Source: Kosmotogaceae bacterium UBA1373 (lineage in GTDB: Bacteria > Thermotogota > Thermotogae > Petrotogales > Kosmotogaceae). Taken from it: 35,712 nucleotides of DNA. Location: assembly GCA_002305955.1 (NCBI GenBank), contig DBRH01000030.1:36720-72431 (forward strand). The letters are read 5' to 3'. Position numbers and translations under genes: made by a program. The notes under the pieces are model-generated. The model had not been told where the DNA came from. It saw nothing but the letters and a program-made list of their open reading frames with translations, and ran no database searches. Positions within the stretch are counted from its first letter, which is position 1; each line of letters starts with the position of its first letter. This document shows positions 15,874-23,759 of this stretch, in pieces.

Positions 15874-16785
15874 TCAATACTCCACATTTGAACCCAGCCA
15901 CTTGAACTGTATGACTCCCAGAACGACGAGTATCACGAACATCACCATAGACATCGCCGAGGCCAGTCCAAGGTTGTAATTCTCGAAAGCCGTTTCATAG
16001 ATGAGGTACGCAATAGTTGTAGTTGAAAACTCGGGGCCCCCACTGGTCATGATGTAGATGTTGGAGAACGTCTGGAAGTTCGCAATGGTACCCATAACCA
16101 GCGCATAGAGGATTGTCGGCTTGAGTAGGGGAACCGTTATCTTTCTGAAAATTGCCCAGGAGCTCGCCCCTTCAAGCGTCGCGGCTTCGAAATAGTACTC
16201 GGGAATCGAGGCCATAGCCGCAGAAAGCAGCACTATGGTCGACCCGCCTCCCATAATCACCTGCATGATTATCAAAGAGGGCATGGCCGTGAGTGACCTG
16301 CCCAGCCATATGACAGGATCCAGCCCTAACAGAGTCATGAGATAGTTGAGAAGACCAAAGTTGGGATTAAACACCCAGAGCCAGATCATCGAAATTATGA
16401 CGGAGGAGGTCACGTGGGGCAAATAAAAAGCCGCTTTGAAGAAAGTTCGTATCGATTTGCGGAATGGATAAATCAAAACGGTCACCAGCAAAGCTTTTCC
16501 CAACCACAAAGGCACTACTCCGAATGTATAAACGAAGGTGTTTTTTAAGGTCTTCAAAAAAAGCCAGTCGCTCAAGATTCTTTTATAATTGTCAAACCAA
16601 ATGAATGTTTGTGAGAAAACATTGTGTCGGAACATACTTAGGTACATGCCCCAGCCCACGGGCACCAGAAAGAAAACCGCAAACAGAGCAAAATGTGGTA
16701 GAACGAAGAAATATCCCGATCGATTCTTCCATATTTCTTTTAGCACGTTCTTCTTCTTAAGCGATTTAGTCGGAATCTGCTTCAA
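15874..16785 (-). CDS. Carbohydrate ABC transporter permease (MalF-like)
   Basis: A 303-residue permease with six hydrophobic helices and the EAA loop YYFEAATLEGASSWAIFRKITVPLLKP near residues 198-224. It pairs with the MalG-like protein. The start is TTG 16785, preceded by GGGGTGATG. A hairpin separates it from the binding-protein gene, which would allow more binding protein than permease to be made. Confidence 0.92.
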   Translation of the reverse strand: MKQIPTKSLKKKNVLKEIWKNRSGYFFVLPHFALFAVFFLVPVGWGMYLSMFRHNVFSQTFIWFDNYKRILSDWLFLKTLKNTFVYTFGVVPLWLGKALLVTVLIYPFRKSIRTFFKAAFYLPHVTSSVIISMIWLWVFNPNFGLLNYLMTLLGLDPVIWLGRSLTAMPSLIIMQVIMGGGSTIVLLSAAMASIPEYYFEAATLEGASSWAIFRKITVPLLKPTILYALVMGTIANFQTFSNIYIMTSGGPEFSTTTIAYLIYETAFENYNLGLASAMSMVMFVILVVLGVIQFKWLGSNVEY

Positions 16786-16805
16786 AACTCATCACCCCAT
16801 CAAAC

Positions 16806-16845
16806 AGGAACAGCCCCAGACCCGACGGGGGCGGAGGCTGTTCCT
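16806..16845 (-). promoter_or_regulatory. Intercistronic hairpin between binding protein and permease genes
   Basis: A 10-bp perfect stem AGGAACAGCC / GGCTGTTCCT surrounds a GC-rich 20-base interior. On the minus strand only a short run of Ts follows, so it is more likely a partial terminator or 3'-end stabiliser of the binding-protein mRNA than a full stop. Confidence 0.6.
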
Positions 16846-16863
16846 TTGACTGATTGCTTTGGA

Positions 16864-18207
16864 TTAATAGTAGTAAGCCAGAGCCCTGTTCGCTTCGGTA
16901 ACGAAACCGTCGAGGGCTTCCTTCGGGGTTTTGGTCAATCCAAATGCACCCTGCATAGCACTTGTGAAGAATTTGGATATCTCCGACCACGGAAAACTCT
17001 GCGATCCAAAGAACTCCATGCCGGTTTCATCCATTATTCTCGCAAAGGTCTGCGTTTGATCGTTGAGGTATTCATCGCTCTTGAATAGTTGGGCATTTAC
17101 CGACTTTCTTGCCGTCAGATACAAAAGGCTCTCGAGAAGCGCCGTGTTCTCTCTGTTGGTGAGGAACTTGGCAAATTCCATTACTTTTTCCTTCTTCACC
17201 GGGTCTTTTTGTTTGAAGACCACGAAGCCACTCGCAGAAGCGTAAGATGCCCCTTTCTTTCCTTCTACGTGAGGGAAGGGAGCAATGACCGGATAGAACT
17301 GTTCGGCAAGCTGGCCGGATAATACATATCTGGTGATCCTTCCGATTTCGTATGGACCTCCGAAACCGATACTGGTTCTGTGAGAGTGGAAGTTACCTAT
17401 CACGTCGTAAACACCCATCGCTTCAACGCCCTTTGGAACCACGCCATGAACTTCAACCAGATCCACCAGGAACTTCAGGCCGTCGATCGCTTCCTGGGAG
17501 TTAAATACGACTTTCGTCTCGTCTTCTTTTATAAGTTCCGCGCCGAAGGCGTAGATGAAGCTCATAAGATTGTGGGTATCCTGGGCACCGAAGCTTATCG
17601 CGTAATGGTCGGTCTTGCCGTCACCGTCGGAATCCCATGTGAGCTTCTTGGCGATCTCGACGAACTCCTCCATAGTCCAGCCTTCCTCGACTATCTTCTT
17701 CCAGTCGATTCCCGCCTTCTCAAAATCGGGAGTGTACAGAAGCATCGATGTGCCCATTCCATTTGTGCCGAGATTCCACGGCCAGATGTAGTGCTTCCCG
17801 TCAACATATCCGCTTTCCAGTGCTAGCTCGTAGAAATCTTCGATGTCTTCCTGGCTGAGATAGTCGTCAATCGGCTCGAGAAGGCCTGCCCCTACCCACC
17901 TGTTATCCCAGACGGGTCCTTTGAAGATATCCGGCTGCGTTCCCGTCGCTATTGCGGCGGCCATCTTCTGCGCGTACTCGGTATTGCCTACAACGACGTA
18001 CTTGATCTCCACATCCGGATTGAGCCTCATAAACTCCTCCGCGGCCCACTTCGGGAAGTCCTCTTCGGTTGCTGCCTTGTCGGCGGGGAATCCTGGGGGC
18101 GTTATTCTCCAGGGATTGATCCACCACGTTATGGTGGTTTTCGCCATCGCGCCGATAGGAATAACCAGCATCAACAAAACAAATAGAATTACAGTGAGTC
18201 TTTTCAT
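16864..18207 (-). CDS. Extracellular sugar-binding protein of an ABC transporter
   Basis: A 447-residue solute-binding protein of the carbohydrate class (SBP_bac_1 type). A signal peptide is clear: KR, a hydrophobic core and AMA-K, with cleavage after about residue 22. It lacks a lipobox cysteine, so it is periplasmic. Mature features include WWINPW, IATGTQPDIFKG and WTMEEFVEIAKKL, as in oligosaccharide- and glycerol-phosphate-like binders. ATG 18207 follows AAAGGGGTG. The sugar is not identifiable from sequence. Confidence 0.92.
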   Translation of the reverse strand: MKRLTVILFVLLMLVIPIGAMAKTTITWWINPWRITPPGFPADKAATEEDFPKWAAEEFMRLNPDVEIKYVVVGNTEYAQKMAAAIATGTQPDIFKGPVWDNRWVGAGLLEPIDDYLSQEDIEDFYELALESGYVDGKHYIWPWNLGTNGMGTSMLLYTPDFEKAGIDWKKIVEEGWTMEEFVEIAKKLTWDSDGDGKTDHYAISFGAQDTHNLMSFIYAFGAELIKEDETKVVFNSQEAIDGLKFLVDLVEVHGVVPKGVEAMGVYDVIGNFHSHRTSIGFGGPYEIGRITRYVLSGQLAEQFYPVIAPFPHVEGKKGASYASASGFVVFKQKDPVKKEKVMEFAKFLTNRENTALLESLLYLTARKSVNAQLFKSDEYLNDQTQTFARIMDETGMEFFGSQSFPWSEISKFFTSAMQGAFGLTKTPKEALDGFVTEANRALAYYY

Positions 18208-18232
18208 TCTCTACACCCCTTTCGATTTTTAC

Positions 18233-18805
18233 TCAAAGGAACTCTTTGAGCCTTTCTTCCAGAGCGGAAGGTTCTGTAAAATGAAATGATATAATACCCA
18301 GATTTCTCGCTGCCAGAACATTTTTCAATGTATCGTCGACGAAAAATGCCTCCTCCGGCGGGCAGTTTTCGGCACAAAGGATATGACGGTAAAACTCCGG
18401 ATCGGGTTTGGCCAGTCCCATCAAGTGCGAGGCGTACACTTCGTCAAACAAGCCGTAATCGTTTCGGCTTTTATGAATCCTGTAGTGCGGATCTATGGTG
18501 TTTGTTCCGGCTATTACTCTGTACCTGGTCTTCAGCTTCTCGATCGTCTTTACCGTGCCTTCAATTGGCACGGGATTGAAGAAGATCGACCAGATATTGG
18601 CCGGTACTTCTTTGCCTGTCTTTTCAGAGAGGTGTATGGCAAAAGCCTCCTCGGTCATCTTTCCCATTTGAAGGGCCTGGATGCTTTCATGGCCTGCCAA
18701 TTCGATGAACCTATCCTGAGGAATGTCCAGATAATCGCATATGCGGGGAACTACGCTGGTATTTTCGGCAACAACGCCGCCAACATCGAAAATGAAAAGT
18801 CTCAA
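18233..18805 (-). CDS. HAD-superfamily hydrolase
   Basis: A cytoplasmic phosphatase-like enzyme of 190 residues in HAD subfamily I. Motif I is FDVGGVV, with the nucleophile D7 followed by V and not by the second aspartate of the DxDG form. Motif II lies near GTNT, motif III is the lysine in GLAKPDPEFY, and motif IV is FFVDD. The second aspartate is also absent in haloacid dehalogenases and in YihX-like phosphatases with DxGG(V/N). The start is TTG 18805 behind GGAGG; GTG 18817 would lie inside that ribosome site. It is the first gene of the sugar-transport operon, 25 bases before the binding-protein gene, suggesting action on an imported sugar phosphate. Confidence 0.82.
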   Translation of the reverse strand: MRLFIFDVGGVVAENTSVVPRICDYLDIPQDRFIELAGHESIQALQMGKMTEEAFAIHLSEKTGKEVPANIWSIFFNPVPIEGTVKTIEKLKTRYRVIAGTNTIDPHYRIHKSRNDYGLFDEVYASHLMGLAKPDPEFYRHILCAENCPPEEAFFVDDTLKNVLAARNLGIISFHFTEPSALEERLKEFL

Positions 18806-18821
18806 ATCAGCCTCCACAAAT

Positions 18822-18989
18822 AATGTATTTACAAAAGTACATTAACTACGACGGGACAGGGAAATTAAACCCGAAAATCCCATCCGAAACAACCCGCGAA
18901 ATTAGGATATCAAAGTGTACTTTAATATGATACCTTTTGGCCATATCTAAAATCAAGAGAAATCGAAAGGGATTTTTGGCCAGTAATCG
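18822..18989. repeat. Inverted and direct repeats between divergent operons
   Basis: AATGTA (18822-18827) and TACATT (18838-18843) form an inverted repeat just upstream of the HAD gene. GTACATTAA (18837) and GTACTTTAA (18917) are near-identical and exactly 80 bases apart. TTTTGGCCA occurs at 18935-18943 and 18974-18982, just upstream of the regulator's -35. These are candidate operator sites; nothing here identifies the binding protein. Confidence 0.4.
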
Positions 18990-19017
18990 TTGATATTCAG
19001 CAATCGATAAGTATAAT
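18990..19017 (+). promoter_or_regulatory. Sigma70-type promoter for the Crp/Fnr-family gene
   Basis: TTGATA (18990-18995), a 16-base spacer and TATAAT (19012-19017). Initiation near 19024 would leave a leader of about 95 nt. Confidence 0.7.
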
Positions 19018-19118
19018 CTACTCAGGAGAGTCTGGAAGGCATCTCATTTGTTGTAACCGAAAAAAAGGGCTCTCCATATCGATGTCGACGAAGAAACTGA
19101 TTAAGGTGGTGAATGTAG

Positions 19119-19808
19119 TTGAATCCTCTGATATACAACCTGGGAAGGTGCAACCTCTTTGCCGGTATTCCTGTGGGTCAGCTGGAAGAGATATTTTCTA
19201 AGGTAAAACATAGAATCTGCAAATTCCTGCCAGGGGAACTCATACAGGAACAGGGAAGTAGCTGCGAGGAAATGCTGGTGCTCCTTCTGGGTGAAGTTAA
19301 GGCACAGATGCAGGACTTCTCGGGCAAAATCGTTCAGATTGAGAGGATCAAGGCTCCCTCGATTCTGGCATCAGGTTTCATCTTCGCCAGCTACAGTAGG
19401 TTGCCGGTCGATATAGTTGCCATCGATCACGTCACGATACTCTACATGGATAGAACTGGAATCATCTCCATATGCGGAAACAACGAGAGATTCCTGGTCA
19501 ATCTCCTCGGTGATATGGGCGACAGGCTTACCACTCTGGCCGAGAAAGTATGGTTGCTATCGCTGAATACGATCAGCCAAAAACTGGCCCATTTTCTTTT
19601 GAAGAAAGCCTCGGAGAACGGCCCGGAGTTCGAACTTAAGATAACAAGAGAAGAGCTGGCAGACGCCTTCAGTGTTGCTAGGCCCTCCCTGTCAAGGGTT
19701 TTCGGGGAATTCACCTCCGGAGGAATCATCAGCCAGGACGGGAAAAAGATAAAGATACTCGATGAGAACACGCTGAAAAGAATTATGGGAGAACCGGCAG
19801 ATCTTTGA
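19119..19808 (+). CDS. Crp/Fnr-family transcriptional regulator
   Basis: A 229-residue regulator. The N-terminal two thirds are a cyclic-nucleotide-binding-like beta barrel (FLPGELIQEQGSSCEEMLVLLLGEV). A dimerisation helix follows, and the C-terminal winged helix has the recognition segment EELADAFSVARPSLSRVFGEF. The cAMP-binding phosphate cassette is not conserved and there is no FNR-type N-terminal cysteine cluster, although four cysteines are present (residues 11, 34, 49, 119). The signal is therefore unknown. The start is TTG 19119 after AAGGTGGTG; the nearby ATG 19113 runs straight into a stop. Targets are not visible. Confidence 0.88.
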   Translation: MNPLIYNLGRCNLFAGIPVGQLEEIFSKVKHRICKFLPGELIQEQGSSCEEMLVLLLGEVKAQMQDFSGKIVQIERIKAPSILASGFIFASYSRLPVDIVAIDHVTILYMDRTGIISICGNNERFLVNLLGDMGDRLTTLAEKVWLLSLNTISQKLAHFLLKKASENGPEFELKITREELADAFSVARPSLSRVFGEFTSGGIISQDGKKIKILDENTLKRIMGEPADL

Positions 19809-19917
19809 AGAACCGATTTCTTCCGGTCTCTTCGTCTAGGGGCTTTATCATCGCCTGCCACTGGTTGGATTCACGAGAGAATCTATTTCAAAAGAATCTT
19901 GAATGGGGAGTGATCTT

Positions 19918-20304
19918 TTGATTGTAGTGACGGCCGCAATCGCGCAGAGAAACGGTATGGTTCTGATAGCCAGGAGGCTCGATAAGGGAAAATTACCCGG
20001 AAAATGGGAGTTTCCCGGTGGTAAAACTGAAACTGGCGAGGGTCTGGAACAATGTTTGAAACGCGAAATAAAAGAAGAACTCGGGGTCGAGATTAACATT
20101 CAGGGTCACTTCGGCACCTCAATTTACGAGTACCCGTTTGGAAAGATCAGGCTGGAAGCCTTCAGTGTTGAATTTATCTCTGAGGAGTTCGAACTGAAGG
20201 ATCATTCTGAAGTTCGCTGGATCTGTGTGCATGAACTTGACGTTTACGATTTCTCCCCCGCCGACCTGCCCTTTGTAGAAAGCTTGAAAGACTCTCAGAG
20301 ATAA
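19918..20304 (+). CDS. NUDIX hydrolase, MutT-like
   Basis: A 128-residue pyrophosphohydrolase. The NUDIX box runs from G35 to G56 with E41, R49, E50, E53 and E54 in place (Gx5Ex7REUxEExGU). KWEFPGGK just before it is typical of MutT/8-oxo-dGTP diphosphatases. The start is TTG 19918, six bases after GGGGAGTGATC; an in-frame ATG at 19903 lies before that ribosome site. It follows the regulator by 109 bases and may be read from the same promoter. Confidence 0.9.
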   Translation: MIVVTAAIAQRNGMVLIARRLDKGKLPGKWEFPGGKTETGEGLEQCLKREIKEELGVEINIQGHFGTSIYEYPFGKIRLEAFSVEFISEEFELKDHSEVRWICVHELDVYDFSPADLPFVESLKDSQR

Positions 20305-20353
20305 ACATATCAACGGAAGTGCGTGTTCGTCATTTTCATTGGCCTCCCGCAAG

Positions 20354-20377
20354 AAAAAAAGCCGCCTTGCGGCGGCT
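20354..20377 (-). terminator. Rho-independent terminator of the small RNA
   Basis: On the minus strand AGCCGCC / GGCGGCT with a 4-base loop (20377-20360) is followed by seven Ts (20360-20354). The plus strand has no T tract after the hairpin, so it serves the minus strand only. No protein gene ends here on that strand. Confidence 0.9.
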
Positions 20378-20554
20378 CAATAATCGGGATTTTCTAGGGG
20401 GGTTCCAACGTGCCTGTCCATCCATCGAGAATCTGGGGGGTGATGACTGACCTTGCACGTTGGTGACTAGGGTTCTTTGCGCTGTCTCCTGTCTTTTCAG
20501 TGACCGTTTTCCTCTTGGGGTAGCAAGGGTTCTTACTGTCTTCTCGTTCTTCTT
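20354..20554 (-). ncRNA. Candidate small RNA of about 200 nt, no known family recognised
   Basis: A transcript is bounded by a near-consensus promoter (20589-20561) and a strong terminator (20377-20354), with no convincing ORF between. Near the 3' half a perfect 9-bp stem CCAACGUGC / GCACGUUGG (20463-20455 with 20413-20405) closes a loop containing AUCACCCCCC, which resembles the 16S anti-Shine-Dalgarno end AUCACCUCC. The motif GACAG followed 3-8 bases later by GAACCC occurs three times (20540-20527, 20486-20470, 20418-20400). I see no SRP, tmRNA or RNase P signature, and the 5' and 3' ends do not pair as in 6S RNA. Function is unknown; a trans-acting regulator of translation is one possibility. 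Confidence 0.7.
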
Positions 20555-20560
20555 GATATA

Positions 20561-20589
20561 ATTCTACCTAATTAACTCGGCTTTGTCAA
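20561..20589 (-). promoter_or_regulatory. Near-consensus promoter of the small RNA
   Basis: On the minus strand TTGACA (20589-20584), a 17-base spacer and TAGAAT (20566-20561), so 11 of 12 positions match consensus. Initiation is expected near 20554. It is the best promoter match I found in the window. Confidence 0.85.
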
Positions 20590-20954
20590 TATACGTGAGA
20601 TCTTTTATCGGAATTTAATGTAAAGAGTTTGTTGCTAAGAGAGCAGAAAAGATGATAATCGCTTTTAATCAAGGTTATAGATCTTCCATTGATAAACTCA
20701 TTACTCACAAGTCTGTATTATATATCTTTTCTCGTACCTATAATCCACCGGTGACTTACACTATGAAGCGATACTGGCTTTGTTGAGATATCCAGGCAAA
20801 AGAATCCAGTTCAGCGGAGTAATCGCCACTTTTCAATACCATACAATTCTCAAAGTCAAAAACCATTAAATACACTGCTCTCCAATATTTCTAAATGGGA
20901 CAAAAATGTGATAGATTGGGCATATCCCCACTTCTTTGTGAAAAAGGAGTAGAT
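20590..20954. other. AT-rich intergenic region between small RNA and catabolic operon
   Basis: No ORF with a ribosome site is seen. The catabolic operon's promoter must lie here. Candidates are weak: TATAAT at 20739-20744 and TACAAT at 20842-20847, neither with a good -35, and TTGCTA-16-GATAAT in the 20632-20660 area. A single AAATGTGA half-site is at 20904-20911. Confidence 0.35.
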
Positions 20955-21845
20955 ATGAAGAGAACCGTTGTTTCTGCCGTACAGTTCGCGATTGAACCGA
21001 TGAACGTTGAAGAGAACCTTTCGAGAGCCCGTCGCTGGATAACGAAGTGTAAAGAGTTCTCTGGAGCAGATCTTGTGGTGCTCCCCGAGAGCTTCACCAC
21101 CGGTTTCACTCCTATCGGCGGTGTCGAGGACCTGTGGAAGGTAGTTTCGACTATTCCCGGCCCGCTGACCGACATAGCCGTTCAATGGGCCAGAGAACTG
21201 GATATGTATATATGCTTTCCAACATACGAGAGGGGGGAGGTCTTCCCGGTGATCTACAACAGCGCCGCACTGGTCGGCCCCGAAGGTCTGTTGGGTGTCT
21301 ATCGAAAGACTCATCCCTTTCCATCGGAACGACTGGAGGCAGGCGGATGGACCACTCCTGGCAGTGAGTCCTTCTCGGTTGAGACTCCGATAGGCAACAT
21401 AGGTGTGGTAATCTGTTACGACGGTGATTTCCCCGAACTGGCGAGAGTTACAGCCTTGAAGGGAGCGGAGATGATATGCAGGCCTTCCGCTTTTCTGCGA
21501 ACATTCGATCAGTGGGAGCTCACCAACAGAGCACGCGCCTACGATAATCACGTTTACTGGATAGGCACCAATTCAGTCGGAAGAGATGCCAGCGGGGCTT
21601 ATTTCTTCGGCTGCTCGATGATCGTTCATCCATCAGGCATGAAGCTCTCTCAGGCCGGAGGCTGCGACGAGTTCACCTATGCCGAACTGGATCCAGATCC
21701 CATAAAAAAGATCATTCCCGGCTCGAACAGAGACCAGACTTTCGACCATATTCAGGATAGGAACACAGAGGCTTACACCGGAATTCTCGAAGAGGGTAAA
21801 TCAGTCTTCGAACCGGCCAGACGCATTCCATTCAGGAGGAGATGA
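20955..21845 (+). CDS. Carbon-nitrogen hydrolase (nitrilase superfamily)
   Basis: Amidase, carbamoyl-amidase or nitrilase acting on a C-N bond. The catalytic triad is E45 (LPESF), K118 (YRKTHPF) and C154 (ICYDGDFPE). The length, 296 residues, and GNIGVVICYDGDFPELAR suit N-carbamoyl amino acid or beta-ureidopropionate-type hydrolases and omega-amidases more than true nitrilases. ATG 20955 follows AAGGAG; an ORF beginning at 20895 has no ribosome site. It heads the catabolic operon and overlaps the next gene by ATGA, suggesting hydrolysis of an amide or carbamoyl intermediate. Confidence 0.9.
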   Translation: MKRTVVSAVQFAIEPMNVEENLSRARRWITKCKEFSGADLVVLPESFTTGFTPIGGVEDLWKVVSTIPGPLTDIAVQWARELDMYICFPTYERGEVFPVIYNSAALVGPEGLLGVYRKTHPFPSERLEAGGWTTPGSESFSVETPIGNIGVVICYDGDFPELARVTALKGAEMICRPSAFLRTFDQWELTNRARAYDNHVYWIGTNSVGRDASGAYFFGCSMIVHPSGMKLSQAGGCDEFTYAELDPDPIKKIIPGSNRDQTFDHIQDRNTEAYTGILEEGKSVFEPARRIPFRRR

Positions 21846-23032
21846 AATTGCCAAAGCCACTCGAAGGATTGTTCGTACTCGATTTAACAAGAGTCCTCGC
21901 AGGACCTTTTTGCACAATGCTGCTCTGCGATATGGGGGCAACCGTGGTGAAGGTCGAACGGCCCGACGGCGGTGACGATTCCCGCTCTTTCAGTCCCATG
22001 ATAGGGGATGAAAGCGCTTATTTCATGAGTATCAACAGGGGAAAGAAGAGTATAACGTTGAACCTGAAATCTCCCGAGGGAAAGGGGCTCTTCGAGCGAC
22101 TCGTAGGAAAGGCCGATGTGCTGGTGGAGAATTTCAAACCGGGCGTGATGAAGAAGCTCGGTTTCCCCTACGAAAGACTCATGGAACTCAACCCCTCGCT
22201 TATCTACACGGCATCATCAGGTTTCGGCCATTCCGGACCGATGAGCCAGAGAACGGCTTATGATCTGATAATACAGGGATTGAGCGGAATGATGAGCATA
22301 ACGGGTCCCGATAGAGACCACCCTACGAAGACCGGGAGCTCTATTGCCGATATCTTTTGCGGAACCTTCGCCTGTATCGGTATTCTGGCGGCGCTCCACA
22401 ACAGATATAATACCGGCGAAGGACAGATGGTAGATGTCGCGATGCTGGATAGCATGGTGGCCGTTCTCGAGAACGCGATCGCCAGATTCTCGGCGACGGG
22501 AAAGATACCCGAACCGATCGGCAACAGCCATCCGTCGATCGCACCCTTCGCTTCGTTCGCGACGCTCGATGGTCAGATAAACATCGCCGTCGGAAACGAC
22601 AGTATATGGCATAAGTTCTGTACGGCGATAGAGCGGCCGGAGTTGTGCGAAGATCCTAAGTTCTCCACCAATCCAGAGCGCGTGAGAAATATAACGGAAC
22701 TCACACAGATAATCTCTGTCACCCTTGCAGAGAAAACCACCAGAGATTGGCTCGATATCTTCCAGGAACTCGACATACCGTCCGGTCGTATAAACAACAT
22801 CGCCGATCTCTTCAACGATCCACAGGTACTTGCGCGCGAAATGATCGTGGACGTTCCCCAGAAGGGATTCAACGTTAAGATGCCGGGCGTGCCCATAAAG
22901 TTCTCGGCAACGCCAGCGGGAATCGGTGGACCGGCCCCATCGCTCGGAGAACACAATGGAGAGATATATATGAAACTACTTGGTTTGAGTTTCGAAGAGT
23001 TAGAGGAGTTTAAAAACAGAGGAGTCATATGA
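21842..23032 (+). CDS. CaiB/BaiF family (class III) CoA-transferase
   Basis: Transfers CoA between carboxylic acids. The 396-residue protein begins LEGLFVLDLTRVLAGPFCTMLLCDMGA, the family hallmark, with NRGKKSITLNL following. D170 (SSIADIFCG) aligns with the catalytic aspartate, residue 169 in formyl-CoA transferase. It overlaps both neighbours by ATGA and is therefore made with them. Within the pathway it may activate a carboxylic acid formed after removal of nitrogen; the acid is not known. FdrA also has a CoA-binding-like fold, so its presence in an operon with a CoA-transferase is worth noting. Confidence 0.93.
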   Translation: MKLPKPLEGLFVLDLTRVLAGPFCTMLLCDMGATVVKVERPDGGDDSRSFSPMIGDESAYFMSINRGKKSITLNLKSPEGKGLFERLVGKADVLVENFKPGVMKKLGFPYERLMELNPSLIYTASSGFGHSGPMSQRTAYDLIIQGLSGMMSITGPDRDHPTKTGSSIADIFCGTFACIGILAALHNRYNTGEGQMVDVAMLDSMVAVLENAIARFSATGKIPEPIGNSHPSIAPFASFATLDGQINIAVGNDSIWHKFCTAIERPELCEDPKFSTNPERVRNITELTQIISVTLAEKTTRDWLDIFQELDIPSGRINNIADLFNDPQVLAREMIVDVPQKGFNVKMPGVPIKFSATPAGIGGPAPSLGEHNGEIYMKLLGLSFEELEEFKNRGVI

Positions 23033-23721
23033 TCACTCTGTACCCTTTCGAACGAAGCTCCGACTGGCCGAAGACGATGATAGTAATGAAGGTCCACAGC
23101 GTTTATTCGAAGGCTATCAATTTTGAGGGAGAAAATAACAGGAGGTATTCTCTGATCACCGGGGAACCGGATTATCTACCCAGAGCGGCACTCATAGAAG
23201 CCCTCCCCTTTTTAAAAGCCGGTGAAACTGTTAAGATCTCTCCGGAGCTTTCCAGCGTTGGGTTCGATCCTTCGATCGATCCTGGATCAGAGTCTGTCAA
23301 TCCCCTCTGGCAACCTCTCTGGCGGGAGTGGAAGCGTTTTTTACTTGACGACCGGCTCGATTGCCTGCTGGACCACCTTGAGAATCCCGAAGAGATGCTA
23401 GGTCTCGGCCCGGGAACGACACCTGCCGGCGACGATTTCATCACCGGCCTCGTAACGGCATTCAGATGGTCGGGGGTAGAGGTGAACGAACGGTTGGTAA
23501 AGGCGCTGGAAAAAAACGGAACGACCTGGTTTTCCGCTCAGATGATAAGAGATGCTTTGAATGGATATATCTGGAAGAGAGGCAAAAAACTCTGCCAGGC
23601 TCTAACTGGCAGTTCAGCGTCTGAACTTTTATCGGCGGCCGGAAGGATTCTCCAGTGGGGACATCTTTCGGGCAGGGCCTGGCTCGCGGGTTTCTCTACT
23701 GGACTCGAAGGGATTTCGTGA
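23029..23721 (+). CDS. allH: DUF2877 protein, AllH/YlbF-like oxamate carbamoyltransferase subunit
   Basis: A 230-residue DUF2877 protein. The family signature LGLGPGTTPAGDDFITG lies near residues 124-140, and WGHLSGRAWLAG near the C-terminus. In E. coli the homologue YlbF (AllH) works with FdrA (AllF) and YlbE (AllG) as oxamate carbamoyltransferase in anaerobic allantoin use. ATG 23029 overlaps the CoA-transferase stop. It is shorter than the E. coli protein. The FdrA and AllG homologues lie in the same operon, which supports a complex of the same type; the carbamoyl donor here may differ from oxalurate. Confidence 0.85.
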   Translation: MITLYPFERSSDWPKTMIVMKVHSVYSKAINFEGENNRRYSLITGEPDYLPRAALIEALPFLKAGETVKISPELSSVGFDPSIDPGSESVNPLWQPLWREWKRFLLDDRLDCLLDHLENPEEMLGLGPGTTPAGDDFITGLVTAFRWSGVEVNERLVKALEKNGTTWFSAQMIRDALNGYIWKRGKKLCQALTGSSASELLSAAGRILQWGHLSGRAWLAGFSTGLEGIS

Positions 23722-23759
23722 GCGAGAGTAGATAGTTGAGAGAAATGGAGGTCGATCTC

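Noticed and set aside
20360..20377. GCCGCC hairpin as terminator of the NUDIX gene
   Set aside because: On the plus strand it is followed by TCAATAATC with no T tract. The T tract is on the minus strand.
20443..20466. A 7-codon plus-strand ORF (MTDLARW) behind GGGGGGTG, resembling a leader peptide
   Set aside because: No plus-strand promoter or attenuator is seen near it. The same bases are explained as the C-rich loop and stem of the minus-strand small RNA.
20904..20911. AAATGTGA as a CRP binding site before the catabolic operon
   Set aside because: Only the left half matches. The partner TCACA half is missing, and the local Crp/Fnr-type protein lacks the cAMP pocket.
20856..21551. Minus-strand ORF of 231 residues
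   Set aside because: It lies over the carbon-nitrogen hydrolase gene, has no ribosome site and no recognisable motif.
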